Assembly (NCBI GenBank): GCA_023898505.1
Contig: CP060226.1
Location: 1,291,371 to 1,355,370, forward strand
Direction: 5' to 3'
From: Candidatus Peribacteria bacterium
Lineage (GTDB): Bacteria > Patescibacteriota > Gracilibacteria > BD1-5 > UBA6164
DNA length: 64,000 nt
The notes beneath the pieces were generated by a model that made no database searches, was not told where the DNA came from, and was given only the letters and a program-made list of their open reading frames with translations. Of the stretch, positions 33,204 to 44,085 are shown in pieces. The stretch's first letter is position 1. Each line of letters opens with the position of its first letter. The position numbers and the translations under genes are program-made.

Positions 33204-36200
33204 ATGGATTCAAATATGGTAGAAAGAACTGGTGGAATTGATGGAGGAGTAGAAAATCAACAGTGAGGAACTAAACAAGCAAAACTTCAAGAATTTACGA
33301 GACGATTCACAAAAAGACAATTAGAAAGTAAGGATTATAAGGCTTCCTTTATTCAAGAAGTTATGTCAAATGATACACTTTCTGAATGACTCAAGGAAGA
33401 CATGAAACGTTTTTTATTGCTAAATTCGGAGTATCAAAATGTTATTTCCAATGAGGATATCGATAATGGCATCATTGATATCAAAGAATTACAGCGCCAT
33501 ACACAGGTAGAATTTATCAAACTCAATCATAAAAAAAAGGAGATCAAAGAACAGATACTTAGGGAGTATGATCTGTCGAGTGATCAATATGAACGTGCTA
33601 TTGGAGACTCTTTTGATACTATGACGATACAACAGATTGAAGAACTACTTTCCTCTGCAAAAGAACGACAAGTATTTCTGAAATCTAAGTTTAAAAATCG
33701 TATACCAGAAAAGCGATCAATCCAATCATTTCTAGTTCGTTTTAATCTTACTGATGCCATCGAAAAGAAACTTCACAAGCTTTCAGAAGGTGAGCAAAGT
33801 GATGTCATAGAAACTTTAAATAATCTCAAGGCCTATAGGGTAGATACAATAGATATTGAGCACTTATTTCATTATAATTTTTTCTCAAGCGAAGAAAAAA
33901 AGGAAATACTTCTCGCCTTTATACCGAGCTTAAATCTAGAACAAGCTATTGCTCTTGGTTTTATCACTGAAAGTGACGCAGATAATCGTAAGGAGGAAGT
34001 CGTTAAGGAAGCGATGGATTATGGGGAAAACATATCTGCAAAACTCATTGCTCAGGGGATTAATAACAGTGACATCTATATCCCTACAAAGGATGTTCTG
34101 ACAAATACGGCAAGAGTAGAAACAATGTCGAGCAATATATCTTTGAAGCCAATTGCTGATGGTTTGGGACAAATATTAGAAGCAACAAAAGAATCAGTCA
34201 ATGCTCGTTGACCTCATAATTTCGAGGAGTTTAAAATTGCGATGGGAAATAATCCAAAAGTAAGCCCTAAAACCTATAATACTGAAAACCTTCAACCAGG
34301 AGGGGTAATCAGGATAGAAACAAAAGATGCCAATGGTCAGACCAAATATATGTTTGGAAAGATACAAGGAACAGATATCGGTACACAAAAAAATAAATTT
34401 TACCTTCTTGACGCTTGATCATGAACCGAGTACCAAACTGGGGCTAAGACAGGAACCGAGTATCAGTACTCGGAATTCATGGATTTTCTCGAAAATCAGC
34501 GCGTCTGAGGCGTAGAGTTTTATAGTGAAAAAGAAATCATCGATGGAGATACGCCATTTTCTCATACCGCACTAAAGCAATGAATGGAACTAAGATCAGA
34601 TGATGAAATAGATGCAGATGTTGATGCTTTATTTGACGAGATCGAGGAGATGAAGAAAAATGGAGTAAAAGAAGATGATCCTCAGATACTGGCAAAGAGA
34701 GAACAAGTTCGAGAAATCCAGGAATGAAATATTCACGAACTCACTAGTGCAATTGATGAATTGGATGGTGCTGGTAAAGAATATGGTTTAGAGGTTGGTA
34801 CTACTATTCAGGTAGATAAAGATACTGCTAAAAATCAAAATGAAGGAGTTTGGACTATTCAGGCAATTATTGGAAATAAAAGTATTGTCTTGAGTAATGG
34901 AGAAACTCTTGATATGTATAGTTTTTATCATGCATTTCAATCTAAAAAGGCTAAAAGAATAGCAAAGGTATGATCAGTAGATGCTTTGTTAACAGCCCTT
35001 TGAAATGGACAAAAGTGAAGATTTTGGAAACACTACATGGTGAAGAAAGGAAAATTTCTTAAGAAAAAAGAAGAGGAAGGGAATCTTATCCCCTTACCAG
35101 TGGAATATCTTGCATGAGAGGGGAAGGAGTTTATAAAAGTACATAGTATATCAGACGGTGAGGCTGTGGTAAGCTTTGGAGAAATAGAACAGAGCAAAAA
35201 AGAAGAGTGAAAAGAAACCTGGAAAACTGGCCCAAAAGAAAAGATTTGACTATGAGAATTATATCATTCCATAGAAAAGTATAAACTTTCACCAAATGAA
35301 AACTTCAAGGTACAGGAATCAAAAAATCTTGAAAGATCTGGAAGTTTTGTTAGTAAAATCTTTAAAAATTATTCCATACTTGAGTTAGTTGGATGATGAA
35401 AAATTGCGCTAGACTCTATAGAAAAATTTTTAGCCGAATGAAGAGAAGACCATAATGCCAAAATGGCCCTCAAACTTTTTGGAAAATTCATGCCACCAGA
35501 ACTGAAAACAGATCTCCAATCTAGAGTACAATCAGAAGAAAGGAAAAGAACCGATGAATATATAGAAAAACTTAAGGCTCTTGATTCCCCAGAAGCCACA
35601 GCTATGATAGAAAAATGGCTAAAAAATAAGGATTGTCCACAGCATAAACTAGAAGCAGCGCTTCTCTTTATGTATAAGGAATATGGAAGTCTTTATACTA
35701 AGTGACCACTTGCAAAATATAGAGGGACTTGGTTGTGGTATGAGGTACTTTGAGGTAAGAAGGGAGATGAGCTTTGGCAAGAAGTAAAAGCACAGTCTGA
35801 AGCAGACGATATTCAGGCAGTGCCATTTACAGAAGAATTCCTTGTTTTTCTACTTGTTAAAAAACAATGTTGATCAGATTACAAAAAGTTTGGCTGAATT
35901 AAAAGACGTTCGAGATTGCATAAAGAAATTAAGTCTATGTGGCCAGAAGGAATCAGTGCTGAAATTGAAAAGGGGTATAAGGACGCTAATGATACTCGTT
36001 CCGTAACTGGTATCAACGAATGAGCGTGGTCTGAAATTAGTGGTGGTACGTATGGTAACTTTGTTGGTTGGATGAGAAAAGTAGGTCAAAGGGGAGGGTA
36101 TATTCATGATACCTATGAGACCGCAATAGGAGTATTTATGACTTGAGCTATCTATAACTTTGATCAGAGGATTATTACGAAGTACATGAAGGATATATAT

Positions 36201-37286
36201 AAGACTCAGTGATGAGAAGGATCTCCAATTCCTGTAATGCAGTATTGTTCTACACCAAGTAGTATGGATTTCTTCAATCAGGTGATATTAGAGGTTTGTA
36301 AAAGCCTAGCAGACTATCATCCAGATTTAGCGGAGCAGTGAATTGCGGATCAAGCTCAAGACTTATATGATAGGAGAAAACAGTTGGGGTCTCCAAAAAT
36401 GGAGCAAAAAAGAATCAAAGATTTTTTAGAGTTTTGGTGAAAATTTGGTGAGCCGATAACCAGGTCTCTTCATATGGTAAATGGACAGTGATGAAAGTAT
36501 GCCAAATCCGACAAACTCATTGTCCTTGAGAAAGATAAAAAATGAAAAGAAATATTGAACCAGTACTATAAAGATACTGGAAAAATAGCCCATAATTTGT
36601 ATCATAAAAATGGAGAATATTTTGATGATTGGTTTGAGGATGTTGGAATGAGTGGATATGGCGTAAAGCAAGCTGTAGAATATGCTTTTAAGATTGGATC
36701 TGGTACTACCCCGGTACATCCAAGTATAGCTAAAACTGTCATGTCTCAAATAGAATGAGAGGCGAAAAGAATTAAAAATACATCTTTTGATTCGGATGAA
36801 GTAAAAAATAGAGCAATGAAGTTTACGCAATTAAAACATCTCTATTCCAATGTACTTGCTGGTATTTATGAATCTGCCGCGAATGCTCGTAATATTCAAA
36901 TAGTTTTAAGTGATGAAAAGGGTTTTTTCAAGAATTTTACGGAAGAATTATGAATCTTACACATTAATGAGAGGTCACCAATGTCGGAGGCGACTGAGGA
37001 GGCAATCCATCATTGTGAGTTATTGCCAGAGGGCGAAGGTGGACCTCTGAGCGAACAAATTGATACGCTGGTAAATAACTTTCTCGATGGTAATGTCTGA
37101 GAAAAACAGTGAGAGATAGAAAGACTAGTAGAAGAAACGAGATCAGGTGCAGAAAATGCGCAGTCTAAAATGAGTTCATCTTCTGTTCATCAATCTGATA
37201 GACAGAGATCTGACTGATGAGGGGGGATTATAGATGAGATAGATGTTTCAAATAATACTGATTGATGAGATGATGACGGAGATTAA
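33204..37286 (+). CDS. unrecognised giant protein (1360 residues)
   Basis: 1360 residues in one unbroken frame with more than 30 UGA (Gly). I do not recognise a domain. It is mainly helical and charged, with no clear signal peptide or transmembrane helix. It begins with a glycine/glutamine-rich stretch. A region near residue 410 repeats GTEYQ twice. Around residues 500-570 short EVGTTIQVDKD and VWTIQAIIGNKSIVLSNGE segments look like small beta domains. The C-terminus is poorly ordered: SSSSVHQSDRQRSDGGG and an acidic tail with NNTDGGDDDGD. It has its own promoter and ends in a four-base overlap with the convergent pilin-like gene. Confidence 0.7.
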
Positions 37287-37897
37287 TCCTTCTTCCAATT
37301 CGTCAATCGACTCTCGAAGCTAATCTCATGAGTGGATGTATCTGACCAACGAACGGTTACAGATACATCCATTTTTTCTGAATTTGAATCGGTGGATGAG
37401 CCCGTATAGGAGACCTGTATTTCACGAGTGTATATCGGCTTGAAATCTGTTCCCCCACTTTGGGTATAGAGATTATTTGCATCTTTCTTCACAGCAAAGG
37501 CATCTCTATAGTCACTATCACTATAGATATAGTTTGTGACTCCACTTGGTTCTGAAAGTATCCAGCGATTATTGGTATCGAGGGTGATAGTATAGTGAGC
37601 CGTATCTTGGATATCTCTCGTCACTCCAGTGTCTCCGATGCAGCTAGGGTTGTAGTTCAGAGTATTCCAACAATTCTCTACATCTGAGGAAAAGATAAGC
37701 CAATTGGTATCACGGATGTTTTTCATAGCCTCCATACCTTCTCGAGCGATTTGTATGGCTTCGATCCTATTTTTGGTTGTCAGGGTAAGGTTTTGAGACT
37801 CATGAAACATACGGTACATACCTGTGACTCCCGTTACAATGATGAGCGTGACAACCATAGATTCTACGATGGATGTTGCTTTTAGTGAAGACCTCAC
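37283..37897 (-). CDS. type IV pilus minor pilin-like protein
   Basis: 204 residues with no UGA. The N-terminus has a short basic leader, then SIVESMVVTLIIVTGVTGMY: a class III signal with Glu at position +5 of the mature protein and a hydrophobic helix, as in PilV-type minor pilins. The rest is a Ser/Thr/Asp-rich globular region with two Cys (NCW and SCIG) that could pair. It has no pilus genes beside it in the window. It probably joins a type IV pilus or a related secretion pseudopilus at the cell surface. Confidence 0.75.
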   Translation of the reverse strand: MRSSLKATSIVESMVVTLIIVTGVTGMYRMFHESQNLTLTTKNRIEAIQIAREGMEAMKNIRDTNWLIFSSDVENCWNTLNYNPSCIGDTGVTRDIQDTAHYTITLDTNNRWILSEPSGVTNYIYSDSDYRDAFAVKKDANNLYTQSGGTDFKPIYTREIQVSYTGSSTDSNSEKMDVSVTVRWSDTSTHEISFESRLTNWKKD

Positions 37898-38041
37898 AAG
37901 TTCGAAGTTATAAGGTAGAAGTTAGAAATATATTACTATTTTATGATTCTGAATCAAGGGAAAAAGGTTTTTTACATTTTTATAGATTCTATCCCGAGTC
38001 CTCTGACCAGAATGAGAGTAACGGGAGTTCCACTTTTCCTC

Positions 38042-38069
38042 TTTACAAAAAATATAAACACATTACAGT
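38042..38069 (+). promoter_or_regulatory. predicted promoter for rlmN
   Basis: TTTACA at 38042, 16 bases, then TACAGT at 38064-38069, 39 bases before the ATG. The 211-base gap 37898-38108 between the divergent pilin-like gene and rlmN holds nothing else that I can identify, apart from a CT-rich AATCCC-like run near its end. Confidence 0.45.
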
Positions 38070-38108
38070 ATCTCTAATCCCTAATCTCTAACCCCCAATC
38101 CCTAACTT

Positions 38109-39143
38109 ATGTTTTCTATCCACGATGAAGCTCAGCTTACTGCGCTATTTGAACAAGAAGGGATCCCAAAGTTTCGCTATGCGCAAATAGAAAATGCTCT
38201 TTATAAAAATTTTGTGACCGATTTTTCTGAAATACAGACGATCCCAAAGGATGTCAGAAATCTCCTGAAAGAACATTGTTTTTATAGAAGTCTTACTGTG
38301 GATTTAGAAAAGACTTCGTCAAATGGTCAGACTACAAAAATTCTCTTTAAAACGCAAACAGGAGAGTTTATCGAGGCAGTAATTATGCGTCATCTGACGG
38401 GAAGAAATACGCTCTGTGTTTCCTGTCAGGCAGGGTGTCCTATGGCCTGTAGTTTTTGTGCCACGGGAAAACTCGGGTTACTCAGAAATCTCGAGATGTA
38501 TGAAATTGTCGAACAGATTGTCTATGCAGCAAAACTTCTGTATGAAAATGGCGCTACGCTTCGCAATATCGTATTTATGGGTATGGGCGAACCAATGCTG
38601 AATTATGAAAATGTAAAACGTGCCATAGAAATCGCTACAGAACAAAAAAAATTAAACCTTTCAAATCGTCGTGTAACGGTCTCTACTTGTGGTATTGTCC
38701 CAGGAATCCGTAAATTTATGACTGACTTTCCTCAGACATCACTGGCAGTGAGTTTGCATGCACCCAATGATGAAATCCGTAAATCGATTATGCCTGTAGA
38801 TCATACCTACCCACTGAAAGACTTGATGCAAATACTTGATGAGTATGTAGCCAAGACGAATAAACGAATCTTTTATGAATATATCATGATCAATGGGGTA
38901 AATGACCACGTAAAGCTCGCGGATGAACTTGGAAAATTGTTGCAGGGAAGACTGGCTCATGTCAATTTTATCCCCTATAACCCAGGAGAAGGAACGGACT
39001 CTGATGGTTTTCTTCCGACTCCGAGATTTATCATTGAAAAATTCCAACGTACGCTTGAAAAATATGGGATTCCATCAACGATTCGTGCAACGATGGGAGA
39101 TGATATCGATGCTGCTTGCGGACAATTGGCGAATAAGAAGTAG
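38109..39143 (+). CDS. rlmN: dual-specificity 23S rRNA/tRNA adenine C2-methyltransferase
   Basis: 344 residues with no UGA. It is a radical-SAM enzyme with the cluster motif CPMACSFCATG, preceded by RNTLCVSCQAGC, and a later GMGEP motif and SLHAPND. The C-terminal catalytic cysteine is in DIDAACGQL. RlmN methylates adenine 2503 of 23S rRNA and A37 of some tRNAs. It is complete and shows ordinary family length. A repeat-rich gap follows it. Confidence 0.96.
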   Translation: MFSIHDEAQLTALFEQEGIPKFRYAQIENALYKNFVTDFSEIQTIPKDVRNLLKEHCFYRSLTVDLEKTSSNGQTTKILFKTQTGEFIEAVIMRHLTGRNTLCVSCQAGCPMACSFCATGKLGLLRNLEMYEIVEQIVYAAKLLYENGATLRNIVFMGMGEPMLNYENVKRAIEIATEQKKLNLSNRRVTVSTCGIVPGIRKFMTDFPQTSLAVSLHAPNDEIRKSIMPVDHTYPLKDLMQILDEYVAKTNKRIFYEYIMINGVNDHVKLADELGKLLQGRLAHVNFIPYNPGEGTDSDGFLPTPRFIIEKFQRTLEKYGIPSTIRATMGDDIDAACGQLANKK

Positions 39144-39279
39144 GGCGAATCTAGATAAGTTAAAAGTTCTTATTTCCCCACTTTATTATGTAAGAGAGTG
39201 TTAGGAATGAGTTCTTGAAATATTAAATCATGATCCTGAATCAAGTTCAGGATGACACTAACTCTTAATTTCCCCCTTT

Positions 39280-39310
39280 GTCATAAATGAATTCGGTCAT
39301 AAATGAATTC
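39280..39310. repeat. 15-base direct repeat, two copies
   Basis: GTCATAAATGAATTC occurs twice with one base between. Each copy contains the self-complementary GAATTC. It lies upstream of hicBA and might be a regulator site or a duplication scar. Confidence 0.7.
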
Positions 39311-39322
39311 TAACTTTACTTT

Positions 39323-39352
39323 TTGATAAAAAATACTAGACTTTCATAGTCT
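39323..39352 (+). promoter_or_regulatory. possible hicBA promoter and operator
   Basis: TTGATA at 39323 and TAGTCT at 39347-39352 are 18 bases apart. An inverted repeat, AGACT-TTCAT-AGTCT, at 39338-39352 overlaps the -10. HicB proteins often bind such repeats at their own promoter. Confidence 0.4.
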
Positions 39353-39373
39353 TATTTTCCAACATATTTTTGT

Positions 39374-39604
39374 ATGCAATATACAATAGTATACACTAAA
39401 AATCCAGAGGGGTGATTTACCGTGCAGGTATTAGAATTACCATGATGTATTTCTGAGTGAGAAACGAAGCAAGAAGCACTCATAAATATAAAGGAGGCAA
39501 TAGTTTTATATGTAGAATCTATAAAAGAAATTGCGAAGCGTAAGACGCAGACTACAAAGAATATATCTATAGATTCTATTACTGTGGATTATGAAGCAGT
39601 ATAG
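39374..39604 (+). CDS. hicB: HicB-family antitoxin
   Basis: 76 residues, with UGA-coded Gly in EGGFTVQVLELPGC and SEGETKQEALINIKEA. This is the partial RNase-H-like HicB fold: a short strand start YTIVYTKN, then the conserved ELPGC...GET..EA block. It neutralises HicA and usually represses its own promoter. Its stop overlaps hicA by 14 bases. It is small and only visible when UGA is read as Gly. Confidence 0.85.
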
Positions 39605-39797
39605 TTCTAGATATATTATTAGTTTTTTAAAGAAAAAAGGATTTATTATTGTTAAGCAAAAGGGAAGTCATATTTCAATGTTTAATGAAATTACTTGAAA
39701 AATGGTGATTGTACCATTTCATAACAGAGACCTGAAGACTTGAACTCTGTTGTCTATCTTAAAGCAATCTTGATTTTCAAAAGAAGATTTATTTTAA
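39591..39797 (+). CDS. hicA: HicA-family mRNA interferase toxin
   Basis: 68 residues. It has LKKKGF, then QKGSHISM with the catalytic His, and HNRDLKTGTLLSILKQSG, the end block of HicA toxins. Three UGA codons encode Gly. HicA is a double-stranded-RNA-binding-like nuclease that cuts mRNA. The pair is antitoxin first. Its UAA shares bases with an ATG that could start secD. Confidence 0.85.
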
Positions 39798-39808
39798 TGT
39801 ATATATTT

Positions 39809-41425
39809 ATGAAACATCTTATTTTCCGTCTTTTTTTTATTATTGTTGTTATTATTGGTCTCGTATCATATACTGTACCTTGGTCAAACTATGGAGTGCA
39901 GGTTCCATTTTCGGGAGCTGATTATCGTCTGGGGCTTGATCTCCAGGGAGGAATTGAACTTGATTATAAGGTAGATCTGAGTGAAGTATCTGCCGAAGAG
40001 GATTATGATAGTAGTAGAGAAAAATCAATCATCGAAGGACTAAAATCTATCATCGATAAACGTGTAGAAACCCTCAATATCAATGATTCAGTTATTACAT
40101 CAGCCTCATACGCTGGGGAGCAGCATATTATTGTACAGATTCCATTAAAAGGGAATTCAGATTTTGAGAATTCTGAAAATATTCGCCGTGCAAAGGAGGC
40201 GATTGGTCGTGTTGTAAAGATAGAATTTAAAGAATTACGCCAAGAAATTACCGAAGCAGATATCAACGCACGAAATGAACTAGCATACCAGATATCAGAA
40301 GAGCTCTCTCAGAGTGAGTATGATTTTTCTGTAACGGCAAATAAATACGTACTTAGTGAAGAAAATATACGTATCGGAGAAACGACAAACTTTTCTGCAT
40401 TTTCTGGCGTAACTGCTCAGAGCTTTACAGATACTAATATACAAAGAGTACAAGATGAAAGAGGAGATTTTGGATATATCATTGTAAAAAAGCAGACAGG
40501 AGAAAATCCGAATGGAATCTATGATTATCTCTTTGTAGATGCCCGTCCATCTGAGTGGAAGCCAGCCGCAGATACTGAGGGAAGAGTCCTTGATGATCGA
40601 TATTTTGTAAACTCTTCGGTTCAGTTTAATGATGCATTTCAACCACTTATTGAACTCACATTTAATAGTGATGGAGCTGAGATTTTTGGAGAACTGACGA
40701 AGCGTCTTGTCGGAAAACCAATTGCCATCTTTGTCGGTGGAGAACTTCTCACGTCCCCAACCGTAAATGAACCGATTCTTACAGGAAGAGCAGTAATTAC
40801 CGGTCAGTATACTCCAGAGTCAGCAAGACAACTTTCCAACGATATCAATACTGGAGTCGTACCTGCTCCGATTTATCTTACCTCAGAGAGATCTATTGAT
40901 TCAAAACTCTGACTCAATTCTTTGGAACAACTCGTAATAGCGGGGATGATAGGATTTTTGATGATTTTTGTATTTTTACTCGTAGTATATCGTAGTTCTG
41001 GACTTATTGCCAGTATTGCCCTTGCTATTTATGTGATGGTGGTATTAGCCATTGTAAAATCATTTGGGGTGGTACTGACTCTTGCCTCTATTGCAGGGTT
41101 AATACTTTCTATTGGTATGGCTATTGATGCTAATGTCCTTATCTTCGAACGTATACGAGATGAATTGTCTCGTGGAAAGGGAATAGAAGAAGCGAGTGTG
41201 ATTGGATTTAAGAAGTCTTGGTCAGCCATCTGGGATTCTAACGTTACGGGGTTTATCGTTGCCTTGATTTTATTTATTTTCTGAATAAATTTGATAAAGT
41301 GATTTGGGTTGATGCTGGCTATCGGTATCATCGTCTCACTCTTTACTTGCTACTGGATTAGCCGTGTATTTACGGTTCTTTTGGCTCGTAGTATAAAAAA
41401 TATTCATATATTTATTGGGAAATAA
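39809..41425 (+). CDS. secD: protein translocase subunit SecD
   Basis: 538 residues with UGA-coded Gly at 40910 and 41282. After an N-terminal membrane helix comes DYRLGLDLQGGIEL, the SecD D1 motif. A large external domain follows, then GMAIDANVLIFERIRDEL in the membrane half (D4). SecD uses the proton gradient to help pull proteins through the SecYEG channel. I start it at 39809; an in-frame ATG at 39797 overlaps hicA. A secF gene does not follow it. SecD and SecF are often adjacent or fused. Confidence 0.93.
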
Positions 41426-41450
41426 TTTTACTTTTTAAATACTTTTTTCT

Positions 41451-41723
41451 ATGAAAGATTGGAAAATAATAGCCGTTACGGTATATATTGTGCTTTCACT
41501 GATATATATTACGTATGATTTTTATTCAGATTTGAAGCTCTGATATGGAGCGATGATGTATAATGCTGGAAAACAAGATACGGTTATCTCTCTTGTAGAG
41601 GGGATCCAGTGAGCGAACTGTCAGCAAGCACTTCCTGTGAGTGATGGAAAAGTAACCATTGGTCTTCTCGATGTTACATGTTTACAACAAGCTCCTGCAA
41701 CGACAGAAGAAGTAGCACAATAA
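41451..41723 (+). CDS. small membrane-anchored protein of unknown function
   Basis: 90 residues; two UGA codons. A single N-terminal hydrophobic helix (AVTVYIVLSLIYITYDF) is followed by a short outside domain with two Cys (GANCQQ and DVTCLQQ) that could form a disulfide. Function unknown. It lies 25 bases after secD and just before the terminator, so it is probably co-transcribed with secD. Confidence 0.6.
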
Positions 41724-41734
41724 TTCATAAAAAA

Positions 41735-41762
41735 ATAAAAACGGTGTTTACACCGTTTTTAT
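41735..41762. terminator. bidirectional hairpin terminator
   Basis: A 13-base perfect stem (ATAAAAACGGTGT and complement) with a 2-base loop and T or A runs on both flanks. It separates the secD side from murC. The murC stop codon, on the other strand, lies in its loop at 41748-41750. Confidence 0.85.
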
Positions 41763-43088
41763 TTTGTATCTGAGATCATCGACATTTCCTGCTCCCAGGA
41801 GGAGGAGGATGCTAGAATCTGGATTTTTAGCATCATAGGTGAGGAGATTCTTGAGCGTGTTTTCCATTCAATCTCCATTATATATATTTGGATGATCTAT
41901 AGCTTTTACCAGAAGCGAAGCATTTATCTTCTGTTTATCTTCTTCACTATCACGGGATTCATAGATATCGGGGATGACGAGGGTATCTGCTGCGTAGAAA
42001 CAGGTACTAAATCCATCTAATAACTCAATGGTACGATTGTACTGATGTGGTTGAAATACAACATAGAGGTGTTTTTCTGGATGTCTTTCTTTAATGGCTC
42101 CGAGTGTCAGAGAAATCTCTGTTGGATGATGTCCATAATCGCTCATAAGGATATTTTCATGCTCGGTGGTACCGATAATCTCCATCCTTCTCCACACCCC
42201 TGTGTAGTTTTCAAGAGTAGTAACGATATCATCACTCGGGATACCAAACATAAATCCAACGATATAGGCAAGGTGTGCATCATAGAGGATATGTTTTCCT
42301 GGAATTTGTAAGTGTATCTCTGGAAACTGAAATACTTCTTCTCCAAACTGAAATACATTTTCATCGATGGTGATATAGTGGATATCTTCACGAAGACCCA
42401 TTAATTTCTTTGAAAGTCTATCGTTTTTATCGAGGATGACAAAACCATCAGGGATTACGTGTTCTACGAGTTCTGTAAAGGCAGAGAGGTAATCAGCTTC
42501 ATCTTTATAGTAATCGAGATGATCTACTTCGATATTGGTAATCACAGCGACGGCTGGTCTGTACTGTAAAAAACTACGTTTGTACTCACAGGCCTCGATG
42601 ACAAAGGTATCACTCTCAGAGAAATGGGTATTTTTATTTCCAAATTCTTTAAGGATGGTCCCGATGATAGCATTGACTCCATTTTCAGAATCTTTAAGTA
42701 CGAGACTTGTGAGGGAAGTCGTCGTTGATTTTCCATGTGTTCCAGCAACCGTAATGAGCTTGGAAGTATTGACGATATCTCCCAGAGCTTGTGGGTAGCT
42801 ACGAGTACGGATATCTTGTTTTCTCGCTTGCATAAGCTCTGATTGAGAGTCGGGGATAGCTTCTGTATACACAACAAGAGTTTCTTCGAGAGGATCTTTT
42901 CCGAGCCTTTCTATACGTGCTATATCCTCACCGATGATGATATCGCAGCCCTCTTGTGTAAGTTGATGAATAAGTTCAGAATCAGTTTTGTCACTTCCAT
43001 AGACCTTCCAACCTTGATGGAGATAGTATCTGGCGATGGCAGAGACTCCGATTCCCCCGATTCCGATAATGTAGACAGTGTTTTGCAT
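41748..43088 (-). CDS. murC: UDP-N-acetylmuramate-L-alanine ligase
   Basis: 446 residues. It opens VYIIGIGGIGVSAIARYY (UDP-binding) and has GTHGKSTTTSL (ATP site), EACEYKRSFL and DYGHHPTEI. MurC adds the first L-Ala to UDP-MurNAc in peptidoglycan synthesis. One UGA at 41868 hides the last 40 residues, which end in LLLLGAGNVDDL and KTV. The final codons and stop sit inside the terminator. Its presence shows that the cell makes peptidoglycan. Confidence 0.96.
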
Positions 43089-43092
43089 TTTT

Positions 43093-43632
43093 TTAAGTAT
43101 TATTAAGATATTTCGCTACTTCTGGAAATACGTCATTTTCTAAATCTATCAATTCTTCTTCCGTAAACTTTGAGAGAACCCAATCACTGACGTCATACTT
43201 TTCATTGAAACCAATCCCTACTTTGATACGTTTCCAATCGCTTCAAATATGCTGGATAATACTTTTAACTCCATTGTGTCAACCAGCGCTTCAGGTTTGG
43301 CGGATGCGGACTTTTCCAAACTCCATACTCATGTCATCATAAATCACAATGATATCACTCGGACTCAATTTATAGTACTGGAGTAATTTTTGAATACTTT
43401 CTCCAGAGAGATTCATAAAAGTTTGTGGCTTTAAGAGAATGATCTTTTCTCCTTGCAGATTCCCTGTTGATATATCTCCTTTGAACTTTGACTCATACGC
43501 AAAATCACTAAAACTACCTCCCCTCGTTCTTGCTGCGTCGTCTACGAACCAATCGAGAAATAAAAAGCCAAGATTGTGACGAGTAGTTGTGTAGGTTTCC
43601 CCTGGATTTCCAAGTCAAATGATAAGCTTCAT
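43093..43632 (-). CDS. pth: peptidyl-tRNA hydrolase
   Basis: 179 residues. It has MKLIIGLGNPGETYTTTRHN with the catalytic His, LKPQTFMNLSGES, YDDMSM and GSAGGHNGVKS, the Pth signature set; UGA encodes several of these Gly. Pth releases tRNA from peptides that fall off the ribosome. It is four bases upstream of murC on the same strand. Its N-terminus needs UGA as Gly at codon 6. Confidence 0.94.
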
Positions 43633-43635
43633 ACT

Positions 43636-43875
43636 TTATTTAAGTCATCTATAAATTTGTCCTCTTGTATCGACAGCGACGATATTGTTTCCTTTTGAGG
43701 TTTTCTCAAACACGATTCTGATATTTCCTTTACGAATTCTAAAGTACTGTGTATATCATGAAAGAGGTTTGATGAAGTACTGCTCTAAATTATTTGTTTC
43801 TATGTCTTTGATAATGTGATTGATGATATCACGAAAAGGATGCTTCTCGATAAATTTCTTCCATTTTACTACCAT
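43636..43875 (-). CDS. RelE/ParE-superfamily toxin-like protein
   Basis: 79 residues, two UGA. It has the small RelE-type fold pattern: KHPFRDIINHIIKDI helix, then GYTQYFRIRKGNIRIVFEK, the central strands with Arg residues, and AVDTRGQIYR. Members cut mRNA in the ribosome or act on gyrase. The next gene upstream has the position and size of an antitoxin. It ends three bases before the pth start. Confidence 0.72.
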
Positions 43876-43884
43876 AGAAGAAAT

Positions 43885-44037
43885 TTATTTTGTTAACAAT
43901 GATGCAGAAGTAGGGGTATCGAATACAAATTCATAGCTGTGTATATCTTCTTTCATCCCTGCTTCTAGTTCAGCAAAAGTTTCTTCATCCATTTGAACGG
44001 TAACAATATTATCTTTTAAATCAATAACTTTGAACAT
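43885..44037 (-). CDS. putative antitoxin of the RelE-type pair
   Basis: 50 residues without UGA, beginning MFKVIDLKDNIVTVQMDEET. It is acidic and upstream of the toxin by nine bases, in the usual antitoxin-first order. I do not recognise the family from sequence. A palindrome sits directly in front of its ATG, as expected for an auto-repressor site. Confidence 0.6.
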   Translation of the reverse strand: MFKVIDLKDNIVTVQMDEETFAELEAGMKEDIHSYEFVFDTPTSASLLTK

Positions 44038-44038
44038 A

Positions 44039-44070
44039 ATAATAGCGGTAAAAGATATTACCGCTATTAT
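44039..44070. promoter_or_regulatory. inverted repeat between ppk2 and the antitoxin gene
   Basis: A 13-base stem (ATAATAGCGGTAA and complement) with a 6-base loop. It lies after the ppk2 stop (44086) and directly before the antitoxin ATG. It may end ppk2 transcription, serve as the operator of the toxin-antitoxin pair, or both. Confidence 0.6.
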
Positions 44071-44085
44071 AGTAAGATATTTGCT

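Larger units (their letters stand above)
39144..39373. other. repeat-rich gap between rlmN and hicBA
   Basis: This 230-base gap has no gene. It holds a hairpin at 39233-39253 (ATCCTGAA, 5-base loop, TTCAGGAT) of a palindrome type common in bacterial genomes, and a tandem 15-base direct repeat GTCATAAATGAATTC at 39280-39294 and 39296-39310. Near 39323-39352 is a possible hicBA promoter. Confidence 0.6.

Noticed and set aside
39280..39310. CRISPR-like repeat
   Set aside because: Only two copies one base apart with no spacers and no cas genes.
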